A DNA stretch of 64,000 bases from Alphaproteobacteria bacterium (GTDB lineage Bacteria > Pseudomonadota > Alphaproteobacteria > Caulobacterales > Aquidulcibacteraceae): positions 124,001-188,000 of the forward strand of contig WGNI01000004.1 of the NCBI GenBank assembly GCA_016124655.1, read 5' to 3'. The position numbers and the translations under genes were made by a program. Below, piece after piece: positions 27,666-37,346 of this stretch. The notes under the pieces were generated by a model that had not been told where the DNA came from, searched no databases, and saw only the letters and a list, made by a program, of their open reading frames with translations. The stretch's first letter is position 1; every line of letters starts with the position of its first letter.

Positions 27666-29489
27666 ATGACAGCGCCTCCCGTTCTTGACGTTTCCGACCT
27701 CGCGGTTTCCTTCGACACGCCGGACGGCGTGGTTAACGCGGTGCGCGGGGTCTCTTTCAGCATCGAAAAGGGCGAATGCCTCGGGATCGTGGGCGAGTCC
27801 GGCTCCGGCAAGAGCCAGACGTTCCTGTCCGCGTTCGGGCTGACCGCGGAGAACGCCAAGGTTTCCGGATCGGTGAAGTTTCAAGGCCAGGAGGCATTGG
27901 GCCTCAACCGGCGCGCGCTCAACGAGATTCGCGGCCGGAAAGTCTCGTTCATCTTTCAAGACCCGTTAACTGCGCTGACGCCGCACATGACAGTGGAGGC
28001 GCAGATGCGCGAAGCGCTGGCGCACCATTTCGGGATGCGCGGCGCGGATGCGCGCGAGCGCGCGCGCAGCTGGCTGGAGCGCGTGCGCATTCCCGAAGCG
28101 GCGCGGCGGCTGAAGCAATATCCCCACGAGTTGTCGGGCGGCATGCGGCAACGCGTGATGATCGCGATGGCGATGATGGGCGAACCTGAACTCGTCATCG
28201 CCGATGAGCCGACCACGGCGCTCGACGCCACCGTGCAGGCGCAGGCGCTCGACCTGCTCGACGATCTGCGCCGCGACACGGGCGCGGCGGTGGCCCTGAT
28301 CACGCACGACATGGGCGTGATCGCGCGGATGGCGCAGCGCGTCATCGTGATGCGCAATGGCGACATCGTGGAGACGGGCGGCGTCGACCAAATATTCTCA
28401 GCCCCGCAGCACGAGTATACGCGCATGCTGCTGAGCGCGGTGCCGCGCGTCGACGGCGCGCGCGCGCTGCAGCTGGCCGTACCGGACATGAGCGCGACGA
28501 TCGTCAAGGCTGATGACGTCAAGGTCTATTTTCCGATCCGTCTGGATGACGGCGTGTTCGGCCGCACGAAGCAATTGAAAGCGGTCGATGGCGTCAGCTT
28601 TGACGTGCATGCGGGCGAAACGCTCGGCGTGGTGGGCGAATCAGGATGCGGAAAATCCACGCTGGCGCGCGCGGTCGTGCAATTGCTGCCGCGCACCGGC
28701 GGCGCGGTGACGTTTCTTGGCGCGGGCCTGCATCCCGGCGATCGCGAAGCCATTCGCAAGGCGCGGCAGGATTTGCAGATCGTGTTCCAGGATCCGCTGG
28801 CGAGCCTTGATCCGCGCATGACGGTTGGACGTTCGATCGCGGAGCCGCTGATTTCGTTCCGTCCCGAACTGAACCATCTGCAACGCGATGCGCTGGCGCG
28901 CGACATGATGGCCCATGTCGGGCTTGATGCGGGCTTCATCAACCGGTACCCGCACGAACTTTCCGGCGGCCAGAACCAACGCGTCGGGATCGCCCGCGCG
29001 ATGATCCTCAAGCCCAAGCTTGTGGTGTGCGACGAGGCGGTCAGCGCGCTTGATGTTTCCATTCAGGCGCAAATTCTGCGGCTCTTGACCGATCTGCAAA
29101 AGGAGTTCGGCATCGCCATGCTGTTCATCAGCCACGACCTGGCGGTGGTGCGCGAGATCAGCCACAAGGTTTTGGTGCTGTATCTGGGCCGCGCGGTGGA
29201 GATCGGGCCGTCGGAGACGATCCTGCGCGACCCGCGCCATCCCTACACCAGGGCGTTGCTGGCCGCGGCGCCGAGACCCGATCCGGTGGCGGCGCGCAAT
29301 GCGCCGCGCGAGCGGCTGGTGGGCGATTTGCCGAGCCCGCTCGACACGCGCGCGAGCCTGCGGTTCCTGAAATCCAAAGTGATCGACAATGCGGACGCCG
29401 AACAGTACCGGCCGCAGATGATCGAAGTTGCGCCGAGCCATTTCGTGGCGGAGTTCGATCCGCCGGAAACCGCCGTGGCTGCGGCATAG
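27666..29489 (+). CDS. fused two-domain peptide ABC transporter ATPase (DppDF/YejF-like)
   Basis: 607 aa with two complete ATPase domains. The first has Walker A GESGSGKS (43-50), signature LSGGMRQR, and Walker [12 protein letters not shown]. The second (from about residue 285) has [16 protein letters not shown] and [10 protein letters not shown]. Each ends in an oligopeptide-type C-terminal extension ([24 protein letters not shown]). Such fusions energise dipeptide/oligopeptide/microcin C importers. No permease or binding-protein gene is adjacent, so the partners must lie elsewhere. The ATG at 27666 was chosen over a GTG at 27657. Confidence 0.93.
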   Translation: MTAPPVLDVSDLAVSFDTPDGVVNAVRGVSFSIEKGECLGIVGESGSGKSQTFLSAFGLTAENAKVSGSVKFQGQEALGLNRRALNEIRGRKVSFIFQDPLTALTPHMTVEAQMREALAHHFGMRGADARERARSWLERVRIPEAARRLKQYPHELSGGMRQRVMIAMAMMGEPELVIADEPTTALDATVQAQALDLLDDLRRDTGAAVALITHDMGVIARMAQRVIVMRNGDIVETGGVDQIFSAPQHEYTRMLLSAVPRVDGARALQLAVPDMSATIVKADDVKVYFPIRLDDGVFGRTKQLKAVDGVSFDVHAGETLGVVGESGCGKSTLARAVVQLLPRTGGAVTFLGAGLHPGDREAIRKARQDLQIVFQDPLASLDPRMTVGRSIAEPLISFRPELNHLQRDALARDMMAHVGLDAGFINRYPHELSGGQNQRVGIARAMILKPKLVVCDEAVSALDVSIQAQILRLLTDLQKEFGIAMLFISHDLAVVREISHKVLVLYLGRAVEIGPSETILRDPRHPYTRALLAAAPRPDPVAARNAPRERLVGDLPSPLDTRASLRFLKSKVIDNADAEQYRPQMIEVAPSHFVAEFDPPETAVAAA

Positions 29490-29635
29490 CGCGATCCCCT
29501 ATCCCGCACTTTGGTCCGATCGCGGGGCGATTACGCCAGCGGCAATCGCTGATTTCTCTTGATATTTCTTGCCAACGGCAAGCATCTGCATGTGGCTGAT
29601 CCGACTGGGTTGCGCGCGGCGGTATGCTCGCATCC

Positions 29636-30601
29636 ATGTCCAGTTCAACGCATCTGCAATTGCCCTATCTGGCGCCGGCCCAGGCGCAAAAGCACGTGAC
29701 GGTCAATGAATCGCTGTCGCTGCTTGATCGGATCGTGCAGCTCAGTGTCATCTCCGCCACCACGAGCGCGCAGCCCGGTTCACCGGCCGACGGCGACATC
29801 TACATCCTGCCGCCGGGAAAAACCGGCGCAGCCTGGGGCGGTTTCGCCGACCATGCGCTGGCGCATTATCTCGACGGCGCATGGGCGCAGATCACGCCGC
29901 GGCTCGGATGGCGCGCATTTGTGCAAGATGAAAACACGCTGGTGCGGCGCGCTGCATCGAGTTGGGAAGACGTGGCTTCTCCGCTTTCGGCGGCGATTGC
30001 CGGCGTCGGCGCAAACGGACTTATCACGCGCACTGGGCCGGCTGCGGCGGCCGCGCGCTCTATTGCAAGCGGCGTGGGCGTGAGCGTCAGCAATGGCGAC
30101 GGCGCCGCTGGCGATCCAACGGTGGCGATCGATCTCACCGCCGATTTCGCGTGGTCCGGCGCGCATGACTTCGGCGACGACGTATCGTTTGCCGGCGCGG
30201 TCGCGCCGCTTTCCGACAACAGCGTCGATCTCGGCAGCGGCAGTCTGCGCTTTGCAACCGTCTATGCGGCGACCGGGACGATCAATACGTCGGACGCGCT
30301 GGAAAAGACGCCGCTTACCGCCATTCCCGAGAGCCTGCTGCGCGCAGGCCGCGCGCTTGCGTACAAGATCGGCGCGTTTCAATGGCGCAGCGCCGTCGCC
30401 GACAAAGGCGCCAGCGTCGCGCGGCGCCATATCGGCGTGACTGCACAAGACGTGCGCGACGCCTTCCTTGCGCAGGGCGAAGAACCGCATCGCTGGGGCC
30501 TTTACTGCGTAGATCAGCGCACGGGTCGTCTCAGCCTGCGCAGCGACCAGGTCCTGTATCTCATGATCGCCGCGCTCGCCGCGCCTGCGGCTACGGATTG
30601 A
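29636..30601 (+). CDS. DUF2793 phage/GTA spike-like protein with C-terminal intramolecular-chaperone-like region
   Basis: The 321-aa protein opens LQLPYLAPAQAQKHVTVNES, the hallmark of DUF2793, followed by GSPADGDIYILPPGKTG and WGGFADHALAHYLDGAW. The middle has a repeat-like GDGAAGDPTVAIDLTADFAWSG stretch. The end (TSDALEKTPLTAIPES onward, about residue 222) looks like the S74/endosialidase chaperone domain that trims trimeric phage fibres. DUF2793 proteins occur in prophage tails and in gene-transfer-agent loci of alphaproteobacteria. No other phage gene is nearby. The ATG at 29636 was chosen over an upstream start at 29624. It overlaps the convergent S9 peptidase by 11 bases. Confidence 0.82.
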   Translation: MSSSTHLQLPYLAPAQAQKHVTVNESLSLLDRIVQLSVISATTSAQPGSPADGDIYILPPGKTGAAWGGFADHALAHYLDGAWAQITPRLGWRAFVQDENTLVRRAASSWEDVASPLSAAIAGVGANGLITRTGPAAAAARSIASGVGVSVSNGDGAAGDPTVAIDLTADFAWSGAHDFGDDVSFAGAVAPLSDNSVDLGSGSLRFATVYAATGTINTSDALEKTPLTAIPESLLRAGRALAYKIGAFQWRSAVADKGASVARRHIGVTAQDVRDAFLAQGEEPHRWGLYCVDQRTGRLSLRSDQVLYLMIAALAAPAATD

Positions 30602-32801
30602 CAGGTGCGGGGGCGGCGTCGCTGTTTTGCGGCGCGGCTTCGCGTTGAAAGCGGCTGGGCGAAGTTGGAATCGGAAGATCCGCCGGCGGCGGCACAAAGC
30701 GCGCTTCTGGGTCTTCTTCGGGCGCCGCTTCGGGCCGAGGGCGGGCGCGCGCCGCCGGCGCTGCCGCAGAAACAGCACGCCGATGCCGGCTCAATTCGGG
30801 AATGAGATCAAACCCGGCCGCGGCTTGCAGCGAGGATGCGTTGAGCTCGTCGCCAAGGGGTTGCGCGCGACCGCGCAGACACGATTGCAGAAACGTTTCG
30901 GTCAACGCCGCGAGCGCCAATCGGTTTGCGGGCCGCGCCATGCCATGGCCTTCATCGGGAAACACGACATAGACGAGCGATCGATTGCGGCTTTGCAAGG
31001 CCTGGGCGAAGCGATCGGTTTCCGCGTAAGGCACGCGCACATCGCGCGCGCCATGCGAGAGCAATAACGGATCGCGAATGGCCGAGGGCGTGAAGGCCGG
31101 CGAATAGCGGCGCAGGCGCCGTCGACCCTCGGGCGTGCTGGCGTCGCCGAGACGCAATTGCAGTTCGGCTTTGTACGGCGTCCAATAGGCCGGCGCAGAG
31201 TCCAGCAGCGTCAAGAGATTGGTCGGGCCGGATGCGCTGGCGCCGCAGGCAAAGCGGCCCGGCGAGAACGTCAGCGCGGCGATTGCGGCATAGCCGCCAT
31301 ACGAACCGCCAAGGATCGCCACGCGGTCCGGCGCCGTGAGGCTTTGATCGATGGCCCATTGCACGGCATCGTAGAGATCGTCCTGCATCAGGCCGCCCCA
31401 TTCGCGGTTGCCGGCGTTGAGAAACTCCGCGCCGAATCCGGACGAACCGCGAAAGTTCACGCTCAACACAAGATAACCGCGATTGGCGAGCCATTGATGC
31501 GCAGGATTGAAGCCATAGGAGTCGCGACGCCACGGCCCGCCATGCACGACAAGCGCTGTGGCGACCGGCGCCTGGGGCTTGCCGTCTCCATCGGTGTCAG
31601 CGCCAGGCGGCAAGGTGTAATACGCGACCAAAGTGGCGCCGTCGCGCGTTGGAATTTCAATTGGAATCATCGGCTGCAGCGCGCGCGCCTCCAATTGCGG
31701 CCGGCGGCGGAAGAGCAGCGTGAGCTTGCGCGCGGCGGGATCGGCGCGATCATAAAGCCAGGTGCTGCCAGGCGATTGGGGCCCTTCTTCCTCGATGATC
31801 CAGCGGGTGTCGTCCAAGCTTCGGCTGGTGACTGCGGAATCCCCGCGCAGCTCGCTGGCGAAATAGGCGATGTCGCCCTGCGCTTCGTCGGTGATGGCGC
31901 GCCATTCGCGGCGCAGATATTCCGCGCCATAGGCTTCCGCGGTCTGGGTGGCGGGATCGATCCAGGCGTCGATGACATCCGCGCGCGGCGATTCTCCGAG
32001 CAAAGTCTTTTCGCCGGTATCGATGTTGACGCGCATGAGCGCGGCGCGGTCGCGCTCAGACGCGTCCAACATCAGAAAGTGCACGCTATCGGCTTCAAAA
32101 CCGAGCACGCGCGCCGCCACCGCGTGCGCGAAATCGATCTGCAGAAATGAACGCCATCCGCGCGCATCGCGCTTGAGGATGTCCACGCCGCCATCGGCGC
32201 GCATTCGCATGCCGAGGCGCACGGCGTTTTGCCGGTCCACGACATAGGCGGCGATGTTCTGGGTGTTGCGCTCCAGGAGCGTGCGGTCTCCGGTGCGGAT
32301 GTCGATGCGATAAAGATCGCGCCAAGCGGGATCGCGATCGTTCAGAGCGACAACAACATCATTGGGCGCGCCGGGCGTGATCGACACGATTTCTGCGCGC
32401 ACTGCGCCTGAAGGCGTCAACGCCCGGGAGACGCCGCTGGACAGGTCCACCGCGAACAGCTGGGCGTTTTCCTCGCCGGATGCGTCGACGAGGTAGAGCA
32501 TGAATGCGCCGTCGCCGGACCAATGAAATTTGGTTGCGCCGCGGTCGCGCAGGCTGGTGACCGGCCGGGCCTGGTCCATGGCGTCGGTCGGCGCCACCCA
32601 CACGTTCAGGACGTCCTGATGCGGCGCCAGGAAGGCGACCCGATCGCCGCGCGGACTGATGGCCGCCGCAGAGCGAGCAGGATCGCCGAACAGCTCCGCG
32701 CGCGGGATGATGTCTGGGCCGCGATCGGCGCCTTCCTCGGATGCGCGGGGGCCGCACGCCGCTAACGCGGCGGCGACCAACAGGATCGCGAGCGATCGCA
32801 T
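30591..32801 (-). CDS. S9 family prolyl oligopeptidase, lipoprotein
   Basis: 736 aa from the ATG at 32801. Lipobox LAAC places Cys16 at the lipidation site. A beta-propeller (about 40-380; [30 protein letters not shown]) precedes the alpha/beta hydrolase domain, with [13 protein letters not shown], nucleophile Ser in GGSYGG, and catalytic His in FPDEGHG. It cleaves short peptides, often dipeptides, and here would act at the outer membrane or in the periplasm. A Pro/Ala-rich tail of about 75 residues (after [11 protein letters not shown]) is additional to the usual family length. Confidence 0.94.
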   Translation of the reverse strand: MRSLAILLVAAALAACGPRASEEGADRGPDIIPRAELFGDPARSAAAISPRGDRVAFLAPHQDVLNVWVAPTDAMDQARPVTSLRDRGATKFHWSGDGAFMLYLVDASGEENAQLFAVDLSSGVSRALTPSGAVRAEIVSITPGAPNDVVVALNDRDPAWRDLYRIDIRTGDRTLLERNTQNIAAYVVDRQNAVRLGMRMRADGGVDILKRDARGWRSFLQIDFAHAVAARVLGFEADSVHFLMLDASERDRAALMRVNIDTGEKTLLGESPRADVIDAWIDPATQTAEAYGAEYLRREWRAITDEAQGDIAYFASELRGDSAVTSRSLDDTRWIIEEEGPQSPGSTWLYDRADPAARKLTLLFRRRPQLEARALQPMIPIEIPTRDGATLVAYYTLPPGADTDGDGKPQAPVATALVVHGGPWRRDSYGFNPAHQWLANRGYLVLSVNFRGSSGFGAEFLNAGNREWGGLMQDDLYDAVQWAIDQSLTAPDRVAILGGSYGGYAAIAALTFSPGRFACGASASGPTNLLTLLDSAPAYWTPYKAELQLRLGDASTPEGRRRLRRYSPAFTPSAIRDPLLLSHGARDVRVPYAETDRFAQALQSRNRSLVYVVFPDEGHGMARPANRLALAALTETFLQSCLRGRAQPLGDELNASSLQAAAGFDLIPELSRHRRAVSAAAPAARARPRPEAAPEEDPEARFVPPPADLPIPTSPSRFQREAAPQNSDAAPAPVNP

Positions 32802-32900
32802 CTGCCTCACGCGCACCCCTTCTGGGCCCGACGGCGCCAAATCATTACGACTTTTTCATGCAACTTCGTCAAGCGCCGCGGCGCATCGGCGCGCGCCGAC

Positions 32901-32918
32901 CCGGTCGGCGCCGACCGG
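32901..32918. promoter_or_regulatory. perfect 18-bp palindrome abutting the carA -35 element
   Basis: The sequence CCGGTCGGCGCCGACCGG reads identically on both strands and is followed directly by TTTTGACA. It ends 2 bases before the TTGACA of the predicted carA promoter, the position of an operator for a dimeric regulator. As RNA it could also fold as a 7-bp stem with a GCGC loop and short T-run, but no gene upstream reads toward it on the plus strand. Confidence 0.5.
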
Positions 32919-32920
32919 TT

Positions 32921-32949
32921 TTGACACCCCGTGCGACTGTTTCTACACG
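32921..32949 (+). promoter_or_regulatory. predicted sigma-70 promoter of carA
   Basis: A perfect TTGACA -35 hexamer at 32921-32926 and TACACG at 32944-32949 are separated by 17 bases. The start point would fall near 32956, leaving a very short leader before the carA ATG at 32962 or 32974. Confidence 0.5.
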
Positions 32950-32961
32950 TCCGCCGCGCAG

Positions 32962-34158
32962 ATGGACCATCGCATGCCTCCGACATCTCTCACCAAGGCC
33001 CCGACCGCGGCACTCGTCCTGGCCGACGGCGCCGTCTTCCTCGGCCAAGGCCTAGGCGCGACCGGCGCCGCGCCCGGTGAAGTGTGCTTCAACACGGCGA
33101 TGACCGGCTACCAAGAGATTTTGACAGACCCGTCCTATGCCGCGCAAATTATTGCCTTCACTTTTCCACATGTTGGCAATGTCGGGACCAATGCTGATGA
33201 CATTGAGGCAAGTTCGCCCGCGGCAGCAGCAGCGGCGCGGGGCGCGGTGTTTCGCGCGCTCCCGACCGAGCCTTCGAACTGGCGGGCGCAGCAGACTTTT
33301 TCCGCCTGGTTGAGCGCACGCGGCGTGATCGGGATCGCGGGCGTCGACACGCGGGCGCTGACGCGCCGGATTCGCGAATCCGGCATGCCGAACGCAATGA
33401 TCGCGCATGCGCCAGACGGGACGTTCGATCTCGACAGGCTGCGCGCAGAGGCGGTCGCATGGCGCGGCCTTGAAGGCGCCGAGCTGGCGAAAGACGTCTC
33501 CACCACGCAGTCCTACACCGTTGAACAGGGCCGTTGGCGCTGGCCCGAGGGCTTCCCGCCGGTCGCTGCGCCGGCTTTGAAGGTCGCGGTGATCGATTAC
33601 GGGGTGAAGCAGAACATCCTGCGCGCACTGGGCGATGTCGGCGCGGCCGCCATCGTGCTGCCGGCGAACGCCACGGCTGAGGAGGTGCTCGCGCACGCCC
33701 CCGACGGGGTGCTGTTGTCGAACGGTCCCGGCGATCCCGCGGCGACAGGCGTCTATGCGGCGCCGCAAATCAAGAAACTGGTGGAGAGCGGCACGCCGGT
33801 GATGGGCGTTTGCCTTGGCCACCAGATGCTGGCGCTCGCGCTGGGCGCGAAGACGATGAAGATGCCGCAGGGCCATCACGGCGCCAATCATCCGGTTAAG
33901 GACCTCGAGACCGGCAAGGTCGAGATCGTGTCCATGAATCATGGCTTCGCCGTCGATGCGGACACGCTGCCCACAGGCGTGAAGCAAACGCACGTGTCGT
34001 TGTTCGACGGCAGCAATTGCGGGCTCGAGGTGGCGGGTAAGCCGGTGTTCTCCGTGCAATACCACCCGGAAGCGTCGCCTGGACCGCAGGACAGTCATTA
34101 TCTGTTCGAGCGTTTCGCGGACGCCATGCGCGCCAAGAAGAGCGGCGCGCCATCCTGA
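32962..34158 (+). CDS. carA: carbamoyl-phosphate synthase small subunit
   Basis: 398 aa. The N-terminal CPSase small-chain domain ([34 protein letters not shown]) precedes a class I glutamine amidotransferase with nucleophile Cys in GVCLGHQM and His/Glu in YHPEASPGP. It releases ammonia from glutamine for carbamoyl phosphate, feeding pyrimidines and arginine. The start is ATG at 32962 or 32974; neither has a clear Shine-Dalgarno site, in keeping with a near-leaderless transcript. carB is not adjacent. A longer open frame from 32659 is not credible as protein. Confidence 0.96.
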   Translation: MDHRMPPTSLTKAPTAALVLADGAVFLGQGLGATGAAPGEVCFNTAMTGYQEILTDPSYAAQIIAFTFPHVGNVGTNADDIEASSPAAAAAARGAVFRALPTEPSNWRAQQTFSAWLSARGVIGIAGVDTRALTRRIRESGMPNAMIAHAPDGTFDLDRLRAEAVAWRGLEGAELAKDVSTTQSYTVEQGRWRWPEGFPPVAAPALKVAVIDYGVKQNILRALGDVGAAAIVLPANATAEEVLAHAPDGVLLSNGPGDPAATGVYAAPQIKKLVESGTPVMGVCLGHQMLALALGAKTMKMPQGHHGANHPVKDLETGKVEIVSMNHGFAVDADTLPTGVKQTHVSLFDGSNCGLEVAGKPVFSVQYHPEASPGPQDSHYLFERFADAMRAKKSGAPS

Positions 34159-34214
34159 AGCGCGGCGCAGTCGCGGCCCCTATCGCTGCCCGCTGCGCCG
34201 GGCAATAAACGGCC

Positions 34215-35141
34215 ATGGCCTCTTCCTTACCGCTTGTGCTCATCCATCCGCCGCTGCCTGGCTTCGAAGGGCAGATGTCGGCGCTTTATTCCGTGCGCCA
34301 CATCGCAGACATGGGCGATGACGCCGACGCGATCACGGCTGCGGTCGTGATCGGCTCGGTGGGCCTGCCTGCGGACGCCCTGCCGCGGCTCACAGGCCTT
34401 AAGCTCGTGCATTGCCTCGGCGCGGGCTATGATGGCGTGGATGTCCCTGCGATGCGGGCGCGCGGCGTGACCGTCACGAATTGCCCGGCCGTCAACGCCA
34501 TCGACGTGGCCGACACCGCGATGGGGCTGTTGCTTTCCGTGACGCGCATGATCGCGGCGGGCGACCGGCTGGTGCGTGCGGGACAATGGGTTCCGCCATT
34601 GGCGTTTCCGCCGGTGCGGCGCGTTTCGGGGCGGAAATTGGGGATTGTCGGCTTCGGCGCGATCGGATCTGCGATTGCGACGCGCGCTGCGGGTTTTGGT
34701 CTCGACATTCGATGGACCGGACCCCGGCCCAAGGCCGACGCGCCCTATCCTTTCGAGCCAAGCCTTCTGGCGCTCGCGGAGTGGGCGGACATTCTCGCCA
34801 TCGCCGTGCGCGCGGATGCGTCAACGGAAAAGCTCATCGATGCAAGGGTGCTGGAGGCGCTGGGGTCTGAGGGCGTCGTGATCAACATCTCGCGCGGCTC
34901 GGTCATCGATGAAGACGCGCTGATCGCGGCGCTGAAGGCAAGACAGCTCGGCGGCGCAGGTCTCGACGTGTTCGAGGAGGAGCCGACGCCGCCGGCGCGC
35001 TGGGCGGACGTTCCCAACGTAACGCTGACGCCGCATCTGGGCGGCGGCGTGCGCGAGGCGCTGATTGAATTCAATCGCATCACATTTGACAATCTGAGGC
35101 GGCATTTCGCCGGCGAGCCGCCGGCGACGCCGGTGCCCTAG
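34215..35141 (+). CDS. D-2-hydroxyacid dehydrogenase family protein
   Basis: 308 aa with the D-isomer-specific dehydrogenase architecture: substrate-binding segment LVHCLGAGYDGVDVPA, NAD-binding GFGAIGSAIA, catalytic Arg in INISRGSVIDE, Glu in FEEEPTP, and His in LTPHLGGG. Substrates in the family include glyoxylate, hydroxypyruvate and lactate; the chain alone does not choose. It lies 15 bases before the FdhF/YdeP-type gene, so the two are probably co-transcribed. Confidence 0.92.
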   Translation: MASSLPLVLIHPPLPGFEGQMSALYSVRHIADMGDDADAITAAVVIGSVGLPADALPRLTGLKLVHCLGAGYDGVDVPAMRARGVTVTNCPAVNAIDVADTAMGLLLSVTRMIAAGDRLVRAGQWVPPLAFPPVRRVSGRKLGIVGFGAIGSAIATRAAGFGLDIRWTGPRPKADAPYPFEPSLLALAEWADILAIAVRADASTEKLIDARVLEALGSEGVVINISRGSVIDEDALIAALKARQLGGAGLDVFEEEPTPPARWADVPNVTLTPHLGGGVREALIEFNRITFDNLRRHFAGEPPATPVP

Positions 35142-35156
35142 CGACAGGACAGCGCC

Positions 35157-37328
35157 ATGGCGAACACCACGATCGGCGGCGGTCCCAAGAAAATTCTCTA
35201 CACGCTGCAAACCGCTGCGCGGATGGGCGTGGGCAACGCGGCGAAGGCGCTGACGTCCAAGAATGCGTGCAAAGCCTGCGCCTACGGCATGGGAGGCCAG
35301 AATGGCGGGATGACCAACGAGGCGGGAGAATTTCCGTCGATCTGCAACAAATCGGTTCAGGCGCAATCATCGGATGTTCGCGGCGCCATTCCGCTGGAGG
35401 TTCTGCGCCATCCCTTGGCGGATTTCCGCGAGCTTGACGGGCACGAGTTGGAGCGGCTGGGCCGCCTGGGCGCGCCGATCTTCAAGGCGCGCGGCGCGGA
35501 CCGGTTCGACGTGGTGGAGTGGGATTGGGCGTATGCGCACGCCGCGCGGCGCTTCGCGGAAACGCCGCCTTCGCGCGCGTTCTTCTATTCGTCGGGCCGC
35601 TCGTCCAATGAAGCGGGGTTCGTGCTGCAATTGCTGGCGCGCGCGTATGGGGCGAACAATGTCAACAATTGCTCGTATTATTGCCACCAGGCGACGAGCG
35701 TTGCGCTTGGCGGCACGATCGGCACGGGCACGGCGACCGTCGAGCTCGATGATCTCGATGCGTGCGACCTCATCTTCGTCATCGGCGCCAACCCATCCTC
35801 CAATCATCCGCGCTTCATTCACAAGCTGAAGGCGTGCCGGGATCGCGGCGGCGCGGTGATCGTGATCAATCCGGCGAAGGAAGCGGGGCTGGTGCGCTTC
35901 GCGATCCCGAAAAGTCCCGCCTCGCTGTTGAGGGGCGGCGATTGGATCGCATCGGAGTATGTGCAGCCGCGCATCGGCGGCGATATCGCGCTGTTCAAGG
36001 GCATCGCGAAGCACATACTCGACGCAGGCAAAGAAGATTCGGATTTCATCACCGCGCACTGCGCGGGGTTTGCGGCGTATCGGGAGGATGTTGCGCAAAC
36101 GCCCTGGAGCGAGATCGAAGCGAAGAGCGGCGTTGGCCGAAATGAGATTGAGCGTATTGGCGCGGTCTATGCGCGCGCACGTAACGCGGTGTTTGCCTGG
36201 GGCATGGGCATGACGCACCACACGCATGGCTGCGACAATGTCGAAGCTATCGCCAATCTGTCGTTGCTGCGCGGGCAGATCGGACGGCCGGGCGCGGGCC
36301 TTCTGCCGTTGCGGGGACATTCCAATGTGCAAGGCATCGGCACGATCGGGGTCAAGCCGGTGCTTGCGGAGGATATCCTCGCGCGCATGGAAACGGCGTT
36401 TTCGGTGACGCTGCCGCGCACGCCGGGTCTCGACACGATGGGCGGCATGCAAGCGGCTGCGCGCGGCGAAATCGACGCGGCGCTGATGATGGGCGGCAAT
36501 CTCTTGGAGGCCAATCCCAATCGCGCGTGGGCCGAACGCGCGCTGAACCGCATTGGGTTCAAGGTTTTTCTCACCACCACGCTCAATGCCGGGCATGTGC
36601 ACGGGATCGACGACGGGGAGACGCTGATCCTGCCGGTCACGGCGCGCGACGAGGAATGGCAGCCGACGACCCAGGAAAGCATGTTCAATTACGTCCGCCT
36701 TTCCGATGGCGGCATCCGGCGGCTGGAGGGCGTGCGCCCCGAGGTGGTGATCCTCACGGAAATTGCACGGCGTCTCCTCCCCGACAGCGCCATCGATTTC
36801 CCTCGGTTTCAACTGCACAAAACCATTCGCGAGGCGATCGCAGCGATCGTGCCCGGGATGGAGGATCTCGCCGACATCGATGTGGCCAAGCGGGAGTTTC
36901 ACATCCGCGGGCGCATCCTGCATACGCCGCGCTTCAACACGCCGGACGGCAAGGCGCACTTCGTTGTGCATGCGATGCCGCGGTTCGACGATGACACCCT
37001 GATGCTGACGACAGTGCGCTCGGAAGGGCAATTCAACACGATCGTCTATGAGCGCACGGACAGTTATCGCGGCGGAGCGGATCGCTGGAGCGTGATGGCG
37101 AATTCGGACGATCTCGCGGCGCATGGTCTGCGTGACGGCGACAAGGCCTCGCTGATTTCCGATCACGGGCGCATGGAGAATGTCACCGTGCGCGCATTCG
37201 ACATCGCGCGCGGCGCGGTGATGGCGTATTTCCCGGAAGCCAATGCGCTGACGGGAACCCACGTCGATCCGCGCTCCAAGACGCCGGCGTTCAAATCAAC
37301 GCCGGTTCGCCTTGTTCCCGCGCGCTAA
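35157..37328 (+). CDS. FdhF/YdeP family molybdopterin oxidoreductase
   Basis: 723 aa, molybdenum bis-MGD enzyme family. The N-terminal region has Cys38 and Cys41 (CKAC) and Cys63 rather than a full ferredoxin-like four-cysteine set. The molybdenum-ligand position is NNCSYYCHQATS, with Cys176-His177 aligning with the Sec-His of E. coli FdhF. Conserved cofactor segments follow (FVIGANPSSNHPR, WGMGMTHHTHG, RGHSNVQGIGT, MMGGNLLEANP). The C-terminal molybdopterin dinucleotide-binding domain starts around residue 610. YdeP-like proteins are linked to acid or oxalate/formate stress, but the substrate is not proven. Confidence 0.92.
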   Translation: MANTTIGGGPKKILYTLQTAARMGVGNAAKALTSKNACKACAYGMGGQNGGMTNEAGEFPSICNKSVQAQSSDVRGAIPLEVLRHPLADFRELDGHELERLGRLGAPIFKARGADRFDVVEWDWAYAHAARRFAETPPSRAFFYSSGRSSNEAGFVLQLLARAYGANNVNNCSYYCHQATSVALGGTIGTGTATVELDDLDACDLIFVIGANPSSNHPRFIHKLKACRDRGGAVIVINPAKEAGLVRFAIPKSPASLLRGGDWIASEYVQPRIGGDIALFKGIAKHILDAGKEDSDFITAHCAGFAAYREDVAQTPWSEIEAKSGVGRNEIERIGAVYARARNAVFAWGMGMTHHTHGCDNVEAIANLSLLRGQIGRPGAGLLPLRGHSNVQGIGTIGVKPVLAEDILARMETAFSVTLPRTPGLDTMGGMQAAARGEIDAALMMGGNLLEANPNRAWAERALNRIGFKVFLTTTLNAGHVHGIDDGETLILPVTARDEEWQPTTQESMFNYVRLSDGGIRRLEGVRPEVVILTEIARRLLPDSAIDFPRFQLHKTIREAIAAIVPGMEDLADIDVAKREFHIRGRILHTPRFNTPDGKAHFVVHAMPRFDDDTLMLTTVRSEGQFNTIVYERTDSYRGGADRWSVMANSDDLAAHGLRDGDKASLISDHGRMENVTVRAFDIARGAVMAYFPEANALTGTHVDPRSKTPAFKSTPVRLVPAR

Positions 37329-37346
37329 CAACGCGTTGCCACGCCC

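Noticed and set aside
32901-32922. Palindrome before carA as a terminator
   Set aside because: It could fold with a short T-run, but no plus-strand gene lies upstream to terminate, and it abuts a -35 element.
32659-32961. N-terminal extension of carA
   Set aside because: It overlaps the divergent S9 peptidase coding region and its residues are unlike CarA. The predicted promoter lies inside it.
35367-37262. 631-codon open frame antisense to the FdhF/YdeP gene
   Set aside because: It exactly mirrors the strongly conserved sense gene, is Arg/His-rich and shows no family features. Long antisense frames are expected at this GC content.
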